Shown: positions 25,167 through 32,428 of the stretch, piece by piece
Layout of the letters: each line of letters starts with the position of its first letter
Position numbering within the stretch: the first letter of the stretch is position 1
DNA from: Candidatus Acetothermia bacterium
Lineage (GTDB): Bacteria; Bipolaricaulota; Bipolaricaulia; RBG-16-55-9
Assembly (NCBI GenBank): GCA_016201405.1
Contig: JACQCZ010000009.1
Span: 1-32,428 of the forward strand
Direction: 5' to 3'
DNA length: 32,428 bases
Program-made: the position numbers and the translations under genes
The notes under the pieces: model-generated
Seen by the model: only the letters and a program-made list of their open reading frames with translations
Database searches by the model: none
What the model was told of the DNA's origin: nothing

Positions 25167-26420
25167 CTAGAAGTTGATCTTAAATTGAAGATCGGCATCT
25201 TCCAAGCCATCAGCATTGAATGTGGCCTGAAGATTGAGATCTACCAGACCCGTTGAGGTAGCGAGTCCGAAGGAGATTCCGTTGAAGACCGCTGCAGTCG
25301 ATGGCCCAGGGATAAAATCGACAGTTGTTGTAAACGTCAGTCCGGATCTGACAACCTCAAGCATCAATTCAAAATTGAGCACGCCGACACCTGGAGCTAT
25401 GAGAAGATCAAACGAGAGGGTCGCAGGATTGCTTTCTGGATTGAGCGTAGCTTTATAGAGAAGCTCTAAATTTCCAAGCGTGCCATCTTCATTGATATTG
25501 AAGATAAACGTTCCTGAGCCTGTGGTGAGATTGATCTTGGCCCCGTTAAAGAAGATGAGAGAATTGAAATCAAAGGGATCCGAGAATTGCAAGAGCTCAA
25601 TCTCTGCTGCGAACGGAATCGGTCCGCCTGAGATATCAAAGAAGGTATCGACAAAACATCCAACATTAAAGAGAGCCAGGATAAAGTCACAATAAATCTC
25701 ACCATCGGCTGTAATGCCCGGAGCGATTGGAACAGCTTCGATGAGCAAGTCTTCGTAGTCAAACAAGATGTCCGGCTTTGACTTGCCCGTGAAAAGGCTG
25801 CTGCAAAAGAAGTTGACCGTGTAATCAAAAATATCTTGGTGCTTCTTGATGTCAACCTGATCCTGCGTGACACAGATGCCCGTCTCAGCTGTAATTGTGA
25901 TCCCACTGATTGTTTGGCCGGAGAGCCGCATCACATCGCCAAAAACGACACCTGGCGTCTGCGGCCCTACGAACAGAGCGACCCCATCTTGGATCAAGGC
26001 AATATTGGTAAAGGCGACTCCACCCAAGGTCATTTGAGCTTTGACTTGTTGACCGAAAAAACGCAACTGGTCATGAACAGGAATTGGGAATCCGAAGAAG
26101 GGGAAGCGGCCAAAGACTGTTTTGGACTCAACGTCAAGAATACCCATCGTGGCGTCAGCCGTGATGATTACATCTTCAATTCCTGCAATACCAAAGTGTG
26201 CATGGAGCTTAACACTAAGACCACTGATAACGGTCGTAACATCCAGTGCGTTCTCGATATCAAAGTCAACAATTGAGAGCTCGCTGCTGGTCGTCTGGGG
26301 ATGGAAGGAGATATGGGTCCCAAAGCTGCCTGTGACATCTGCAAAGGCGGCAGAAGCGAATAGAGTCACAAAAAACGTCACAGCAAAAAGAATTGAAGAG
26401 AATCTAACGTTGCCTGCCAC
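25167..26420 (-). CDS. Exported beta-rich protein of unknown family
   Basis: A 417-residue protein with a strong signal peptide ending near FASAAFA-DVTG. The mature part is a series of amphipathic beta strands with many Phe, Thr and Gly, such as VISGLSVKLHAHFGI and LVDLNLQATF, and ends in FKINF. Alternating strands and an aromatic terminal residue resemble outer-membrane or surface beta-proteins, but no family is recognised. Six or so Cys sit mid-protein, including YCDFILALFNVGC. The start is GTG at 26420 with AGGAGG close upstream. It is divergent from the DUF58 gene and separates the two halves of the MoxR locus together with the hydrolase gene. Confidence 0.7.
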   Translation of the reverse strand: MAGNVRFSSILFAVTFFVTLFASAAFADVTGSFGTHISFHPQTTSSELSIVDFDIENALDVTTVISGLSVKLHAHFGIAGIEDVIITADATMGILDVESKTVFGRFPFFGFPIPVHDQLRFFGQQVKAQMTLGGVAFTNIALIQDGVALFVGPQTPGVVFGDVMRLSGQTISGITITAETGICVTQDQVDIKKHQDIFDYTVNFFCSSLFTGKSKPDILFDYEDLLIEAVPIAPGITADGEIYCDFILALFNVGCFVDTFFDISGGPIPFAAEIELLQFSDPFDFNSLIFFNGAKINLTTGSGTFIFNINEDGTLGNLELLYKATLNPESNPATLSFDLLIAPGVGVLNFELMLEVVRSGLTFTTTVDFIPGPSTAAVFNGISFGLATSTGLVDLNLQATFNADGLEDADLQFKINF

Positions 26421-26461
26421 TGCCCCCTCCTTTTTGCACAGCACCTAGACCTTTCAAGTTC

Positions 26462-26490
26462 AATGTAAACCTGAGCAGAATAAAAGTCAA
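26462..26490 (-). promoter_or_regulatory. Promoter of the exported beta-rich protein gene
   Basis: On the minus strand TTGACT (26485-26490) and TACATT (26462-26467) are 17 bases apart. A second pair, TTGACA (26502-26507) with TTTATT (26479-26484), also has a 17-base spacer, so two overlapping promoters are possible. It is divergent from the DUF58 promoter. Confidence 0.5.
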
Positions 26491-26523
26491 TTCTCATCAT
26501 CTGTCAAAGAGTAACAATTACAA

Positions 26524-26529
26524 TATAAT
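26524..26529 (+). promoter_or_regulatory. -10 box of the DUF58 gene, likely leaderless
   Basis: A perfect TATAAT ends 11 bases before the ATG at 26541, so the transcript would start about 5 bases before the start codon. No ribosome binding site is visible. A weak -35 (CTGTCA) lies 17 bases upstream. Confidence 0.5.
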
Positions 26530-26540
26530 CTTACTCAGCT

Positions 26541-27830
26541 ATGGAATTCCGTCTTCTACTGATGGCTGCACTGATCTCAGGCCTCTTTATGGCTGGACTC
26601 ATCTCTCAGATCGGTGGGGTGATCATTCTCACGATTCCACTAATTCTCTATGTGGCAAGCGCATTTCTGGCGGGTCCGCACTCAGCCAAAATTGAAGCCA
26701 AGCGGAGATTGAGCCGGGATCGCGCCTCTCAAGGGGCTGAGATCGAAGTTCACTTGGAAATCAACAATGCCGGATCTGCGTTGGAAGAGGTCTTGATTGA
26801 AGAGGTCATGCCTCATGGGCTCGAGTTGGTGGACGGAGAGATGAGCGCCTTTTGCACGCTCTTACCCAACCAACAGATCTCTTTGACGTACAGAGTGCGT
26901 GGAATTCGCGGCCATTACCACTTCTCCGGGGTTCAGGTGACCGCCTCAGATCATCTGGGGATCTTTCGTAAAAAGACTTTTTTATCAGTTCCGAGCCGCC
27001 TCTTTGTTCTGCCACGTGTCCATAAATTGAAGAAGATCGCGATTCGCCCTCGCTATACCCGGATCTACTCTGGAATGATTCCCGCCAGGCTTGGCGGTCC
27101 CGGGGTCGAGTTTCATGGTGTCCGCCCATATCAGCCAGGTGACCCGCTCCGCTGGATCAACGCCAGGGCGACCGCGCGCCGCTCGGAAGCCATCTATATC
27201 AATGAATTTGAGCAGGAGCGAGTGGCTGATGTCGGCCTCATCCTGGATGCGCGAAGCCTGAGCAACATGCCAAGCGATCAGGGCTCACTCCTAGATTATT
27301 CCATTGACGCAGCGGCGGCCCTCTCTGACTCTTTGCTTGAAAACGGGAACCGGGTCGGATTGCTCATCTATGGCGGACCCATACAATGGACCTTCCCGCG
27401 CTATGGCCGAGTCCAGAAAGAGCGCATCTTGCAATCCCTTGCCGGTGCGGAGCTTGGGGCAAATCCCATCTTTGAAGATTTGGGCTATATCCCCACGCGG
27501 CTCTTTCCAAGGCACACCCAACTCATTGTCCTCAGCCCGCTGGTTGATGAAGATCTTCCTGTCCTGCTTCGACTCCGGGCACGAGGCTATCCGATGGTGA
27601 TTGTCAGCCCCGACCCCATCGAATATGAGCAGCGCCAACTAGGGGAGGATCGCCGTGTGCAGTTTGCGGCTCAGATCGCCCGATTGGAGCGGGAATTTCT
27701 GCTCAAACAACTTCGCCAGGCCGGCATCTCCATTGTGGACTGGAATTTGCAGCAGCCATTCCATCACGTTGCTCACCAAGTCTTGAGCCGCCCGCAGCTC
27801 TTGGCCAGACCCATTGAGGTACGGCGATGA
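26541..27830 (+). CDS. DUF58-domain protein (MoxR partner)
   Basis: A 429-residue protein with two N-terminal membrane spans (about 5-43), a beta-sandwich domain (about 60-180) and the DUF58 domain. The hallmark is EFHGVRPYQPGDPLRWIN near 190-207 followed by ARATARR. A von Willebrand A-like fold with VGLILDARS follows. DUF58 proteins are partners or substrates of MoxR ATPases in envelope-linked complexes. The ATG follows a TATAAT box with no ribosome binding site. An ATGA overlap links it to the next gene. Confidence 0.92.
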   Translation: MEFRLLLMAALISGLFMAGLISQIGGVIILTIPLILYVASAFLAGPHSAKIEAKRRLSRDRASQGAEIEVHLEINNAGSALEEVLIEEVMPHGLELVDGEMSAFCTLLPNQQISLTYRVRGIRGHYHFSGVQVTASDHLGIFRKKTFLSVPSRLFVLPRVHKLKKIAIRPRYTRIYSGMIPARLGGPGVEFHGVRPYQPGDPLRWINARATARRSEAIYINEFEQERVADVGLILDARSLSNMPSDQGSLLDYSIDAAAALSDSLLENGNRVGLLIYGGPIQWTFPRYGRVQKERILQSLAGAELGANPIFEDLGYIPTRLFPRHTQLIVLSPLVDEDLPVLLRLRARGYPMVIVSPDPIEYEQRQLGEDRRVQFAAQIARLEREFLLKQLRQAGISIVDWNLQQPFHHVAHQVLSRPQLLARPIEVRR

Positions 27831-28324
27831 TCAGACCAGCTTTTGGAATCTCCCTCGGAGTGGCCGCCCTCTCGTTGATTTTGACTTTCGCCGCTTCTGG
27901 AGCCTGGGCGTGGGCAGCGATTCTCTTCCTCTACGGAGTGCTCTGGTGGTATTCAGAGAAGAGCAAAAAAGCATGGGTGCCATCCGTTGGGCTTCTTCTT
28001 TTCACTGGAATGGCTGCCTCTGGAATGGCCGCAGGGCTTGCCAAAGAGAGCTTGTTGCTGGGTGCTGTGATGACCTTGGCCGCGTGGGACCTGGATCTCT
28101 GGCGCCAGCGTGCAAGCAGAGCGAGTCGACAAGATAATCTGGGCGCTCTGATGCGCCCGCATCTGGAGCGGTTGGCTCTCGTTCTGGCTCTTGGGTACGG
28201 AGTGAGCTGGCTCGTCCTCTCTGTGCGCATGGAGCTAGGCTTCTGGTGGATCTTCATTTTGGCATTCGCAGGTGTGATTGCGCTTGCCAAAGCCCTGGGA
28301 GCTTTACAACAAGAGAGTGATTGA
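27827..28324 (+). CDS. Small membrane protein downstream of DUF58 gene
   Basis: A 165-residue protein with about four membrane spans (near 5-23, 27-42, 53-88 and 112-160 in groups) and a polar cytoplasmic loop rich in Arg at 91-110. It overlaps the DUF58 gene by 4 bases, so the two are co-translated. No family is recognised; it probably belongs to the same membrane complex. Its stop codon overlaps the -35 box of the next gene. Confidence 0.65.
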   Translation: MIRPAFGISLGVAALSLILTFAASGAWAWAAILFLYGVLWWYSEKSKKAWVPSVGLLLFTGMAASGMAAGLAKESLLLGAVMTLAAWDLDLWRQRASRASRQDNLGALMRPHLERLALVLALGYGVSWLVLSVRMELGFWWIFILAFAGVIALAKALGALQQESD

Positions 28325-28350
28325 CAAACGGATTCACATTTTCTTATAAA
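28321..28350 (+). promoter_or_regulatory. Sigma70 promoter of the M42 aminopeptidase gene
   Basis: A consensus TTGACA (28321-28326) and TATAAA (28345-28350) with an 18-base spacer. Transcription would start near 28357, leaving a leader of about 43 bases. The -35 box overlaps the stop codon of the previous gene. Confidence 0.7.
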
Positions 28351-28399
28351 CTCAGTCCAAGAAAAATCTTGAGTCTTTTATGAAAGGACAAGAACCAAA

Positions 28400-29440
28400 A
28401 TGAGCATGAAGCTTTTGAAGAAGCTATCGGAGGCGGCTGGCATTCCAGGCCGTGAAGAGGCACTTCGCGCCATCGTAAAAGAGGAGCTGCGCCCGCTTAC
28501 GGATGAGATCTACACAGATTCTCTGGGCAACGTCATCGCTCACAAGAAGGGGAGCGGAAAATGCAAAGTGATGATCGCAGCACATATCGATGAGATCGGC
28601 TTCTTTATCAGTCATGTGGATGAGAAGAGCGGCTTTTTGCGCATCGAGCCGGTCGGCGGCTTTGACGCCCGCGTCCTGATGGCTAAGCGCGTGCTGGTTC
28701 ACACCGAATCGGGCGATCTGATCGGCGCCATCGGTGCCCGGCCTGTCCATGTCATGAGCGAAGAGGAGAGGAAAAAACCGCTTGAAGTCAAAGACCTGTT
28801 TATTGATCTCGGGCTGTCAGGCGACAAAGTGAAAAAGAAGGTGATGGTAGGAGATTTTGTCACTCTTCGACAAGACTTTGTCGAGATGGGCGACCACGTG
28901 AGTGGCAAGACACTCGATGACCGCCTCGGCGTCTATGTGATGATCGAAGCCGTGCGGCGCGTGAAGAAGCACAAGGCAGACATCTATGCCGTGGCCACCA
29001 CACAAGAGGAGGTCGGGCTGCGCGGCGCCAAGACCTCTGCTTATGCCGTGACACCCGATATTGGCATAGCGCTGGACGTCACAATCGCCAGTGACGTGCC
29101 GGGGACTCCAGAGCAAGATCAAGTGACTCGTTTAGGCAAGGGGACGGCCATTAAGATCAAAGATTCGTCGTCAATCTCTCATCCAAAGCTGGTACGGCGC
29201 TTCCGCGAGATCGCCGAGAAGAAGAAGATTCCCTATCAGATGGAGATTCTCCCACGCGGTGGCACCGATGCAGGCGCGCTTCAGCTCAACAAAGAGGGCT
29301 CGGCTGCCATTACGCTCTCCATCCCTACTCGATACGTTCACACTGTAGTTGAGAGCGCGCATAAAGCTGACATCGAAGCCTCGATTGCGCTTCTAGCCGC
29401 ATTCTTAGAGACTGCGCACGAAGCAGACATCTCACTTTAG
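28400..29440 (+). CDS. M42-family metallo-aminopeptidase
   Basis: A 346-residue cytoplasmic peptidase of the M42 (deblocking aminopeptidase/TET/FrvX) family that removes residues from peptide N-termini. Di-metal ligands and catalytic residues are His62 in AAHIDEIGF, Asp173 in LDDRLG, Glu203 and Glu204 in TTQEEVGLRG, Asp226 in ALDVT and His314 in YVHTVVE. M42 enzymes often assemble into 12-subunit tetrahedra; the acidic and Lys-rich surface does not contradict that. AAAGGA lies about 11 bases before the ATG; an ATG two codons later is an alternative. A strong terminator follows the gene, so it is probably transcribed alone. Confidence 0.95.
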   Translation: MSMKLLKKLSEAAGIPGREEALRAIVKEELRPLTDEIYTDSLGNVIAHKKGSGKCKVMIAAHIDEIGFFISHVDEKSGFLRIEPVGGFDARVLMAKRVLVHTESGDLIGAIGARPVHVMSEEERKKPLEVKDLFIDLGLSGDKVKKKVMVGDFVTLRQDFVEMGDHVSGKTLDDRLGVYVMIEAVRRVKKHKADIYAVATTQEEVGLRGAKTSAYAVTPDIGIALDVTIASDVPGTPEQDQVTRLGKGTAIKIKDSSSISHPKLVRRFREIAEKKKIPYQMEILPRGGTDAGALQLNKEGSAAITLSIPTRYVHTVVESAHKADIEASIALLAAFLETAHEADISL

Positions 29441-29461
29441 TTTCCCAATTCGACCTCAAAT

Positions 29462-29493
29462 AGAAAAGGGCAGACAGCCGTCTGCCCTTTTCT
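29462..29493 (+). terminator. Rho-independent terminator after the M42 gene
   Basis: A perfect 14-base stem, AGAAAAGGGCAGAC with GTCTGCCCTTTTCT, around the loop AGCC. The right arm ends in a T-run. It is the clearest terminator in the window. Confidence 0.9.
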
Positions 29494-29566
29494 CAAGACC
29501 ATGCTGTTCTAAACGGCTTACTCTTTTGTAATCATTCCACGCGGTCCCATAAAATAGGAATCCATC

Positions 29567-30475
29567 ATGACAAAAGCCATCTTCGTTACAGGTGCCAGCA
29601 GCGGCATCGGCTATGCGCTCGCCACAGACCTGGCCAGCAAAGGCCATCGGGTCTATGCCACAGTCAGAACTCCTGAAGACGAGATGAGATTGGACCAGAC
29701 TGAGAATATCTACCCGCTTATGCTGGATGTGAGAGACAGAGCACAGATTGAAGAGTCAAGAAGAATAATTGTCGGTGAGAGGATGGGGCTGTACGGGATA
29801 GTCAATAATGCCGGAGTAGGACCCATCGGGCCTCTACATACGTTTACAGACAAAGAGATGCTGGATCTCTTCGAAACAAATGTCTTTGGCCCCTTTCGCA
29901 TGACCAATGCCTTTCTCGATCTTTTATTAGAGTCCAAAGGCCGCATTGTCAACATCGGCTCACAGGGTGGCTCAGTCTCTATGGCTTATTATGGGCCATA
30001 TACAATGACAAAGCATGCACTCGAAGCCTACTCAGTCGCACTAGGAGCGGAGCTTCAGCCCTACGGAGTATTTGTAAGTATTGTGCAGCCAGGTGGGATT
30101 ATCTCTGAGATCGGAGCAAAGATGGCACTGGGGAATTTAACTCGATTCCGACGTGCCAGTCCGCCATTTGAAGAGGCTGCAAAACAAGTGATTGCGGCCT
30201 TGGAAATGCCAACAAGCTTCGATGTGAGCAAGCCTGAATCTGCCACCAATCGCAATCCGTCCTCCCCAGACATTGTCATAGAGGCTGTGACTCATGCCTT
30301 GTTTTCTGAACATCCAAAACCGCGCTATCTAGTTGGCACTCGCTGGGAAGGAAACCGGGTCATCAATATGCTGCTCGAACGGCTGGCCGATGTGAATCAG
30401 TGCAAGACTCTCCAATATTCACGCGATGAGCTTGTCGATTGGCTCGATAAGAAGTTATCTGAATGCAGCGATTGA
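29567..30475 (+). CDS. Short-chain dehydrogenase/reductase
   Basis: A 302-residue classical SDR oxidoreductase. The dinucleotide loop is TGASSGIG at 8-15, the structural motif NNAG at 80-83, and the catalytic residues are Ser132, Tyr145 and Lys149 (YTMTK). Arg34 after the second strand suggests preference for NADP(H). The retinol-dehydrogenase-like C-terminal extension (about 190-302) sets the substrate, which cannot be named. AGGA precedes the ATG. It stands between a terminator and the promoter of the PxKF gene, so it is probably monocistronic. Confidence 0.9.
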   Translation: MTKAIFVTGASSGIGYALATDLASKGHRVYATVRTPEDEMRLDQTENIYPLMLDVRDRAQIEESRRIIVGERMGLYGIVNNAGVGPIGPLHTFTDKEMLDLFETNVFGPFRMTNAFLDLLLESKGRIVNIGSQGGSVSMAYYGPYTMTKHALEAYSVALGAELQPYGVFVSIVQPGGIISEIGAKMALGNLTRFRRASPPFEEAAKQVIAALEMPTSFDVSKPESATNRNPSSPDIVIEAVTHALFSEHPKPRYLVGTRWEGNRVINMLLERLADVNQCKTLQYSRDELVDWLDKKLSECSD

Positions 30476-30486
30476 TGCAGTCAAGT

Positions 30487-30515
30487 TTGACAATAGTTTT
30501 CTAGACGTCTACTAT
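30487..30515 (+). promoter_or_regulatory. Sigma70 promoter of the PxKF protein gene
   Basis: A consensus TTGACA (30487-30492) and TACTAT (30510-30515) with a 17-base spacer. Transcription would start near 30522, about 60 bases before the TTG at 30584. Confidence 0.65.
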
Positions 30516-30583
30516 TTTCAGAATGATAAAGTAAGATTTGAGAGATGTCATTCTGGCGAAATAAAAACCACAGGAGGTTGAAA

Positions 30584-32083
30584 TTGATCCTTATACGAAA
30601 GGTCAAATCAATTGTAATAGCGGTTTTGGCTGCTATTTTGTCAACAATAGCTTGCGAAAATGGATTCGCGGGTGACACGACTCCACCTGTCGTTTCATGC
30701 GGATCAGGCCCTTCTGGCTGGGTAACTCACGATGTACAAATCCAGTGCCAGGTGACTGATCCGGAATCAGGCGTGCGTGAGCAAAACGGTTCAAACCCAT
30801 ACTTCGAGTGCTGTTTTAATTTTGACCTATCGACATACGTGGAGGATGAGCATGAGGATGCAAATGTGTTCACAAACTCCATTACATGGTGTAACAGCGC
30901 AGGACTATGCACAACCGCAGGGCCGCTTGGTCCATTTAAGATAGATAAGAAGTATCCGACTTATGAATGTGATACTCTCCCGTCAGGCTGGCAATCTCAC
31001 AATGTATCAGTTCATTGTTCAGCGCAAGACTGGGGTTCAGGACTAGCAAATCCTAGTGATTCCAGCTTTGAACTTTCTACGCCACCGGTCGACGGTTATG
31101 AATATGCGGAGCTGTTTACCCCAGGTTATGAGATCTGTGACAATGTAAACTTATGCATATTTATAAATTCAATGGGTCCAATTATGGTAGACATGAAGGC
31201 CCCGCAGTTAGCAGGCTGCGATAGTCCAGATGGGAATTGGCATGTTGACGATGTAACTCTCTATTGCACTTATACAGATGGCGGGTCTGGTCCTACAACC
31301 CAACGAATCAGTTTGAGCACAAATGTTCCAGCAAGTGGAAGTGATGAGAATGCTGCAGCTTCAGCCCATGGGTCTGAAGCATGCGATACCGTTGGAAATT
31401 GTGCACCTCCGCCCCCAGATATCGCAGGGAATAAGGTAGACAAAAGTGGCAAGGCGGGTCAGAGTGCTGACACAAAAGGACCCATTGCATTTTGCGTGCA
31501 GATAGATGGCAAATCTCCGACCTTTACTCTCAATCAGTCAGGAGCAACGGTAAGTGTAAGCGTTTCAGATAGCGGTTCTGGCGTAGAGGCTCCGAGTGTA
31601 AGTATCGGTGTCTCAACAAGTACACCAGGCAATAATACGGTGACCATTACCGTGCAGGACCTTGCAGGAAACACGACCACAATCGAGTGTCCTTATATTG
31701 TAGATTACAAATTCGGCGGGTTCAGTTCGCCTAAAGGCAAAGATCCAAACGATAAATCGACAAGCCCAGTACCATCCTTTGCACTGGGGAGTGCGATACC
31801 AATCAAGTGGCAGCTTAGTGATGCAAATGCAGTATTTATAAAAGATGTCGCAATGGTTGTCTCCCTGAAAGTGGCGTTTAATGCAAACTGTAAAGGAAGC
31901 GCAACGGGCGAACCTGTCGAACTACTGACCACAGAGGGACGGAAGGGTTTGATATACGACACTGGAAAAGACCTGTTCAGTTTCAACTGGTCCACTCAGG
32001 GACTCAAGTCTGGCTGTTACAACATCATGCTTGGCCTGAATGACGGGACAGTTCATGAGTTAATCATTTCACTAGCCCCATAG
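30584..32083 (+). CDS. Exported Cys-rich repeat protein with C-terminal PxKF domain
   Basis: A 499-residue exported protein. The signal peptide is about residues 4-24. Three repeats follow, at about 32-122, 124-205 and 206-300. Each holds four Cys: one before a GW-containing motif, one in the next strand, and a C-x5-C pair (WCNSAGLC, ICDNVNLC, ACDTVGNC). This spacing suggests Ig-like domains with disulfides. A fourth, divergent beta domain (about 300-370) precedes a PxKF-type C-terminal domain (about 375-499), recognisable from YKFGGF, the variant IPIKWQL and the final NDGTVHELIIS. The TTG start is chosen because AGGAGG lies six bases upstream; an ATG at 30545 lacks a good site. A terminator at 32117 follows. 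The role is probably at the cell surface. Confidence 0.8.
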   Translation: MILIRKVKSIVIAVLAAILSTIACENGFAGDTTPPVVSCGSGPSGWVTHDVQIQCQVTDPESGVREQNGSNPYFECCFNFDLSTYVEDEHEDANVFTNSITWCNSAGLCTTAGPLGPFKIDKKYPTYECDTLPSGWQSHNVSVHCSAQDWGSGLANPSDSSFELSTPPVDGYEYAELFTPGYEICDNVNLCIFINSMGPIMVDMKAPQLAGCDSPDGNWHVDDVTLYCTYTDGGSGPTTQRISLSTNVPASGSDENAAASAHGSEACDTVGNCAPPPPDIAGNKVDKSGKAGQSADTKGPIAFCVQIDGKSPTFTLNQSGATVSVSVSDSGSGVEAPSVSIGVSTSTPGNNTVTITVQDLAGNTTTIECPYIVDYKFGGFSSPKGKDPNDKSTSPVPSFALGSAIPIKWQLSDANAVFIKDVAMVVSLKVAFNANCKGSATGEPVELLTTEGRKGLIYDTGKDLFSFNWSTQGLKSGCYNIMLGLNDGTVHELIISLAP

Positions 32084-32116
32084 CAACATTACCTAACCAG
32101 GGCTTTGTCATCAAGT

Positions 32117-32147
32117 GGGGAGCCGAAAGTTGGCTCCCCTTTGATTT
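32117..32147 (+). terminator. Rho-independent terminator after the PxKF gene
   Basis: A perfect 8-base stem, GGGGAGCC with GGCTCCCC, around the loop GAAAGTT, followed by TTTGATTT. It ends the last complete transcript of the window. Confidence 0.85.
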
Positions 32148-32259
32148 ATTTCACAATTTTCTCAGATCGAAAACTTCCCGTTGCGAAAAACTATCTTCCT
32201 AAATATGGAATTTCCGGTTGGTCTGCACAAAAGGGTTCTTCTTGACAGAGGTAGCAATT

Positions 32260-32289
32260 ATGGCAAAGGGATTTTTAATCAATATCACT
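32260..32289 (+). CDS. Start of an unknown gene cut by the right IS copy
   Basis: Ten codons (MAKGFLINIT) are native before the IS begins at 32290. AGAGGT lies seven bases before the ATG, and a possible promoter lies upstream (TTGCGA at 32181 and TATGGA at 32204, 17 bases apart). The frame stays open into the IS but differs from the OrfA frame. Too little remains to assign a family. Confidence 0.3.
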
Positions 32290-32428
32290 GGGGCGTGCAC
32301 CCCTAGAACTGTACCAGTCAAAAGTAGAGAATCGGCGGATCAAGGAAGGAGCCAAGCAGATGAAGAAGAGCCGATTCAGCGAGCAGCAAGTGGTACAGAT
32401 CTTGGCAGCAGGGGATCAGGGAGAGAAG
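32290..32428 (+). mobile_element. IS3-family insertion sequence, 5' end (right copy, partial)
   Basis: These 139 bases are the exact reverse complement of 2-140. Orientation is outward, opposite to the left copy, so the two ends form an inverted pair around the window. The rest of the element lies outside. Flanks differ on the inner side (T before GGGGCG here, G in the left copy). Confidence 0.85.
32360..32428 (+). CDS. IS3-family transposase OrfA, N-terminal fragment
   Basis: The first 23 codons of OrfA, identical to the left copy, starting with ATG at 32360 after an AGGAAGGAG site. The window ends within the helix-turn-helix region. Unlike the left copy, the upstream interrupted frame is out of register with it. 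Confidence 0.85.
   Translation, partial: MKKSRFSEQQVVQILAAGDQGEK

Noticed and set aside
1-32428. Terminal inverted repeats as ends of a linear plasmid or phage
   Set aside because: The repeat content is an IS3 transposase start, and no replication, capsid or packaging gene is present.

Overview
The window looks like one bacterial chromosomal segment of about 50% GC, with short intergenic gaps and sigma70-type promoters. It lies between two outward-facing copies of the same IS3-family insertion sequence. The first 140 and last 139 bases are a perfect inverted repeat carrying the start of a transposase OrfA gene, so both ends stop inside an IS copy, as expected for a contig that breaks at a repeat. 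Lipoprotein and signal peptides, a glutaminyl cyclotransferase, FG-GAP and PxKF secreted proteins, a BTAD-TPR regulator and a MoxR/DUF58 locus fit a free-living, diderm-like, poorly sampled lineage (Acidobacteriota- or Bipolaricaulota/Fraserbacteria-like). That placement is a guess from gene content; no rRNA or marker gene decides it. GTG and TTG starts with strong ribosome binding sites are common.

Layout. 1-700: IS end interrupting a NERD-domain gene on the minus strand. 707-4489 (minus): three-subunit molybdenum hydroxylase in the order 2Fe-2S, Mo, FAD, with a promoter at 4514-4543. 4647-9855 (plus): prolyl oligopeptidase, SppA-like protease, CDF metal exporter and GNAT. 9865-10854 (minus): PLP-dependent threonine dehydratase/serine racemase-like enzyme. 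10990-11951 (minus): frameshifted secreted TPR plus DUF1579-like gene, divergent from a BTAD-TPR regulator at 12069-13883. 14064-17344: lipoprotein, GNAT, glutaminyl cyclotransferase and seven-repeat FG-GAP protein. 17584-20112 (plus): small acidic protein, ribulose-phosphate 3-epimerase, DehI-like protein and GNAT. 20130-20996 (minus): CPBP protease.

21057-28324 holds a MoxR-type locus in two halves: DUF4129 protein, membrane protein and MoxR (21057-23535), then DUF58 protein and membrane protein (26541-28324). Two minus-strand genes for exported proteins, an alpha/beta hydrolase and an unknown beta-rich protein, sit between the halves. 28400-32083 carries an M42 aminopeptidase with its own promoter and a strong terminator, a short-chain dehydrogenase and a Cys-rich repeat protein with a C-terminal PxKF domain. 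The right IS copy starts at 32290, ten codons into another gene.

Several products act on peptides or proteins (prolyl oligopeptidase, SppA, M42 peptidase, CPBP protease, glutaminyl cyclotransferase) and many are exported, so the segment leans towards peptide use and envelope functions. No phage, CRISPR, tRNA or rRNA gene was seen, and no gene-free stretch exceeds 300 bases. I found no convincing new multi-gene system. The best leads are the split MoxR locus, the Cys-repeat PxKF protein, the [4Fe-4S]-type FAD subunit of the hydroxylase, and the IS-interrupted genes at both ends.
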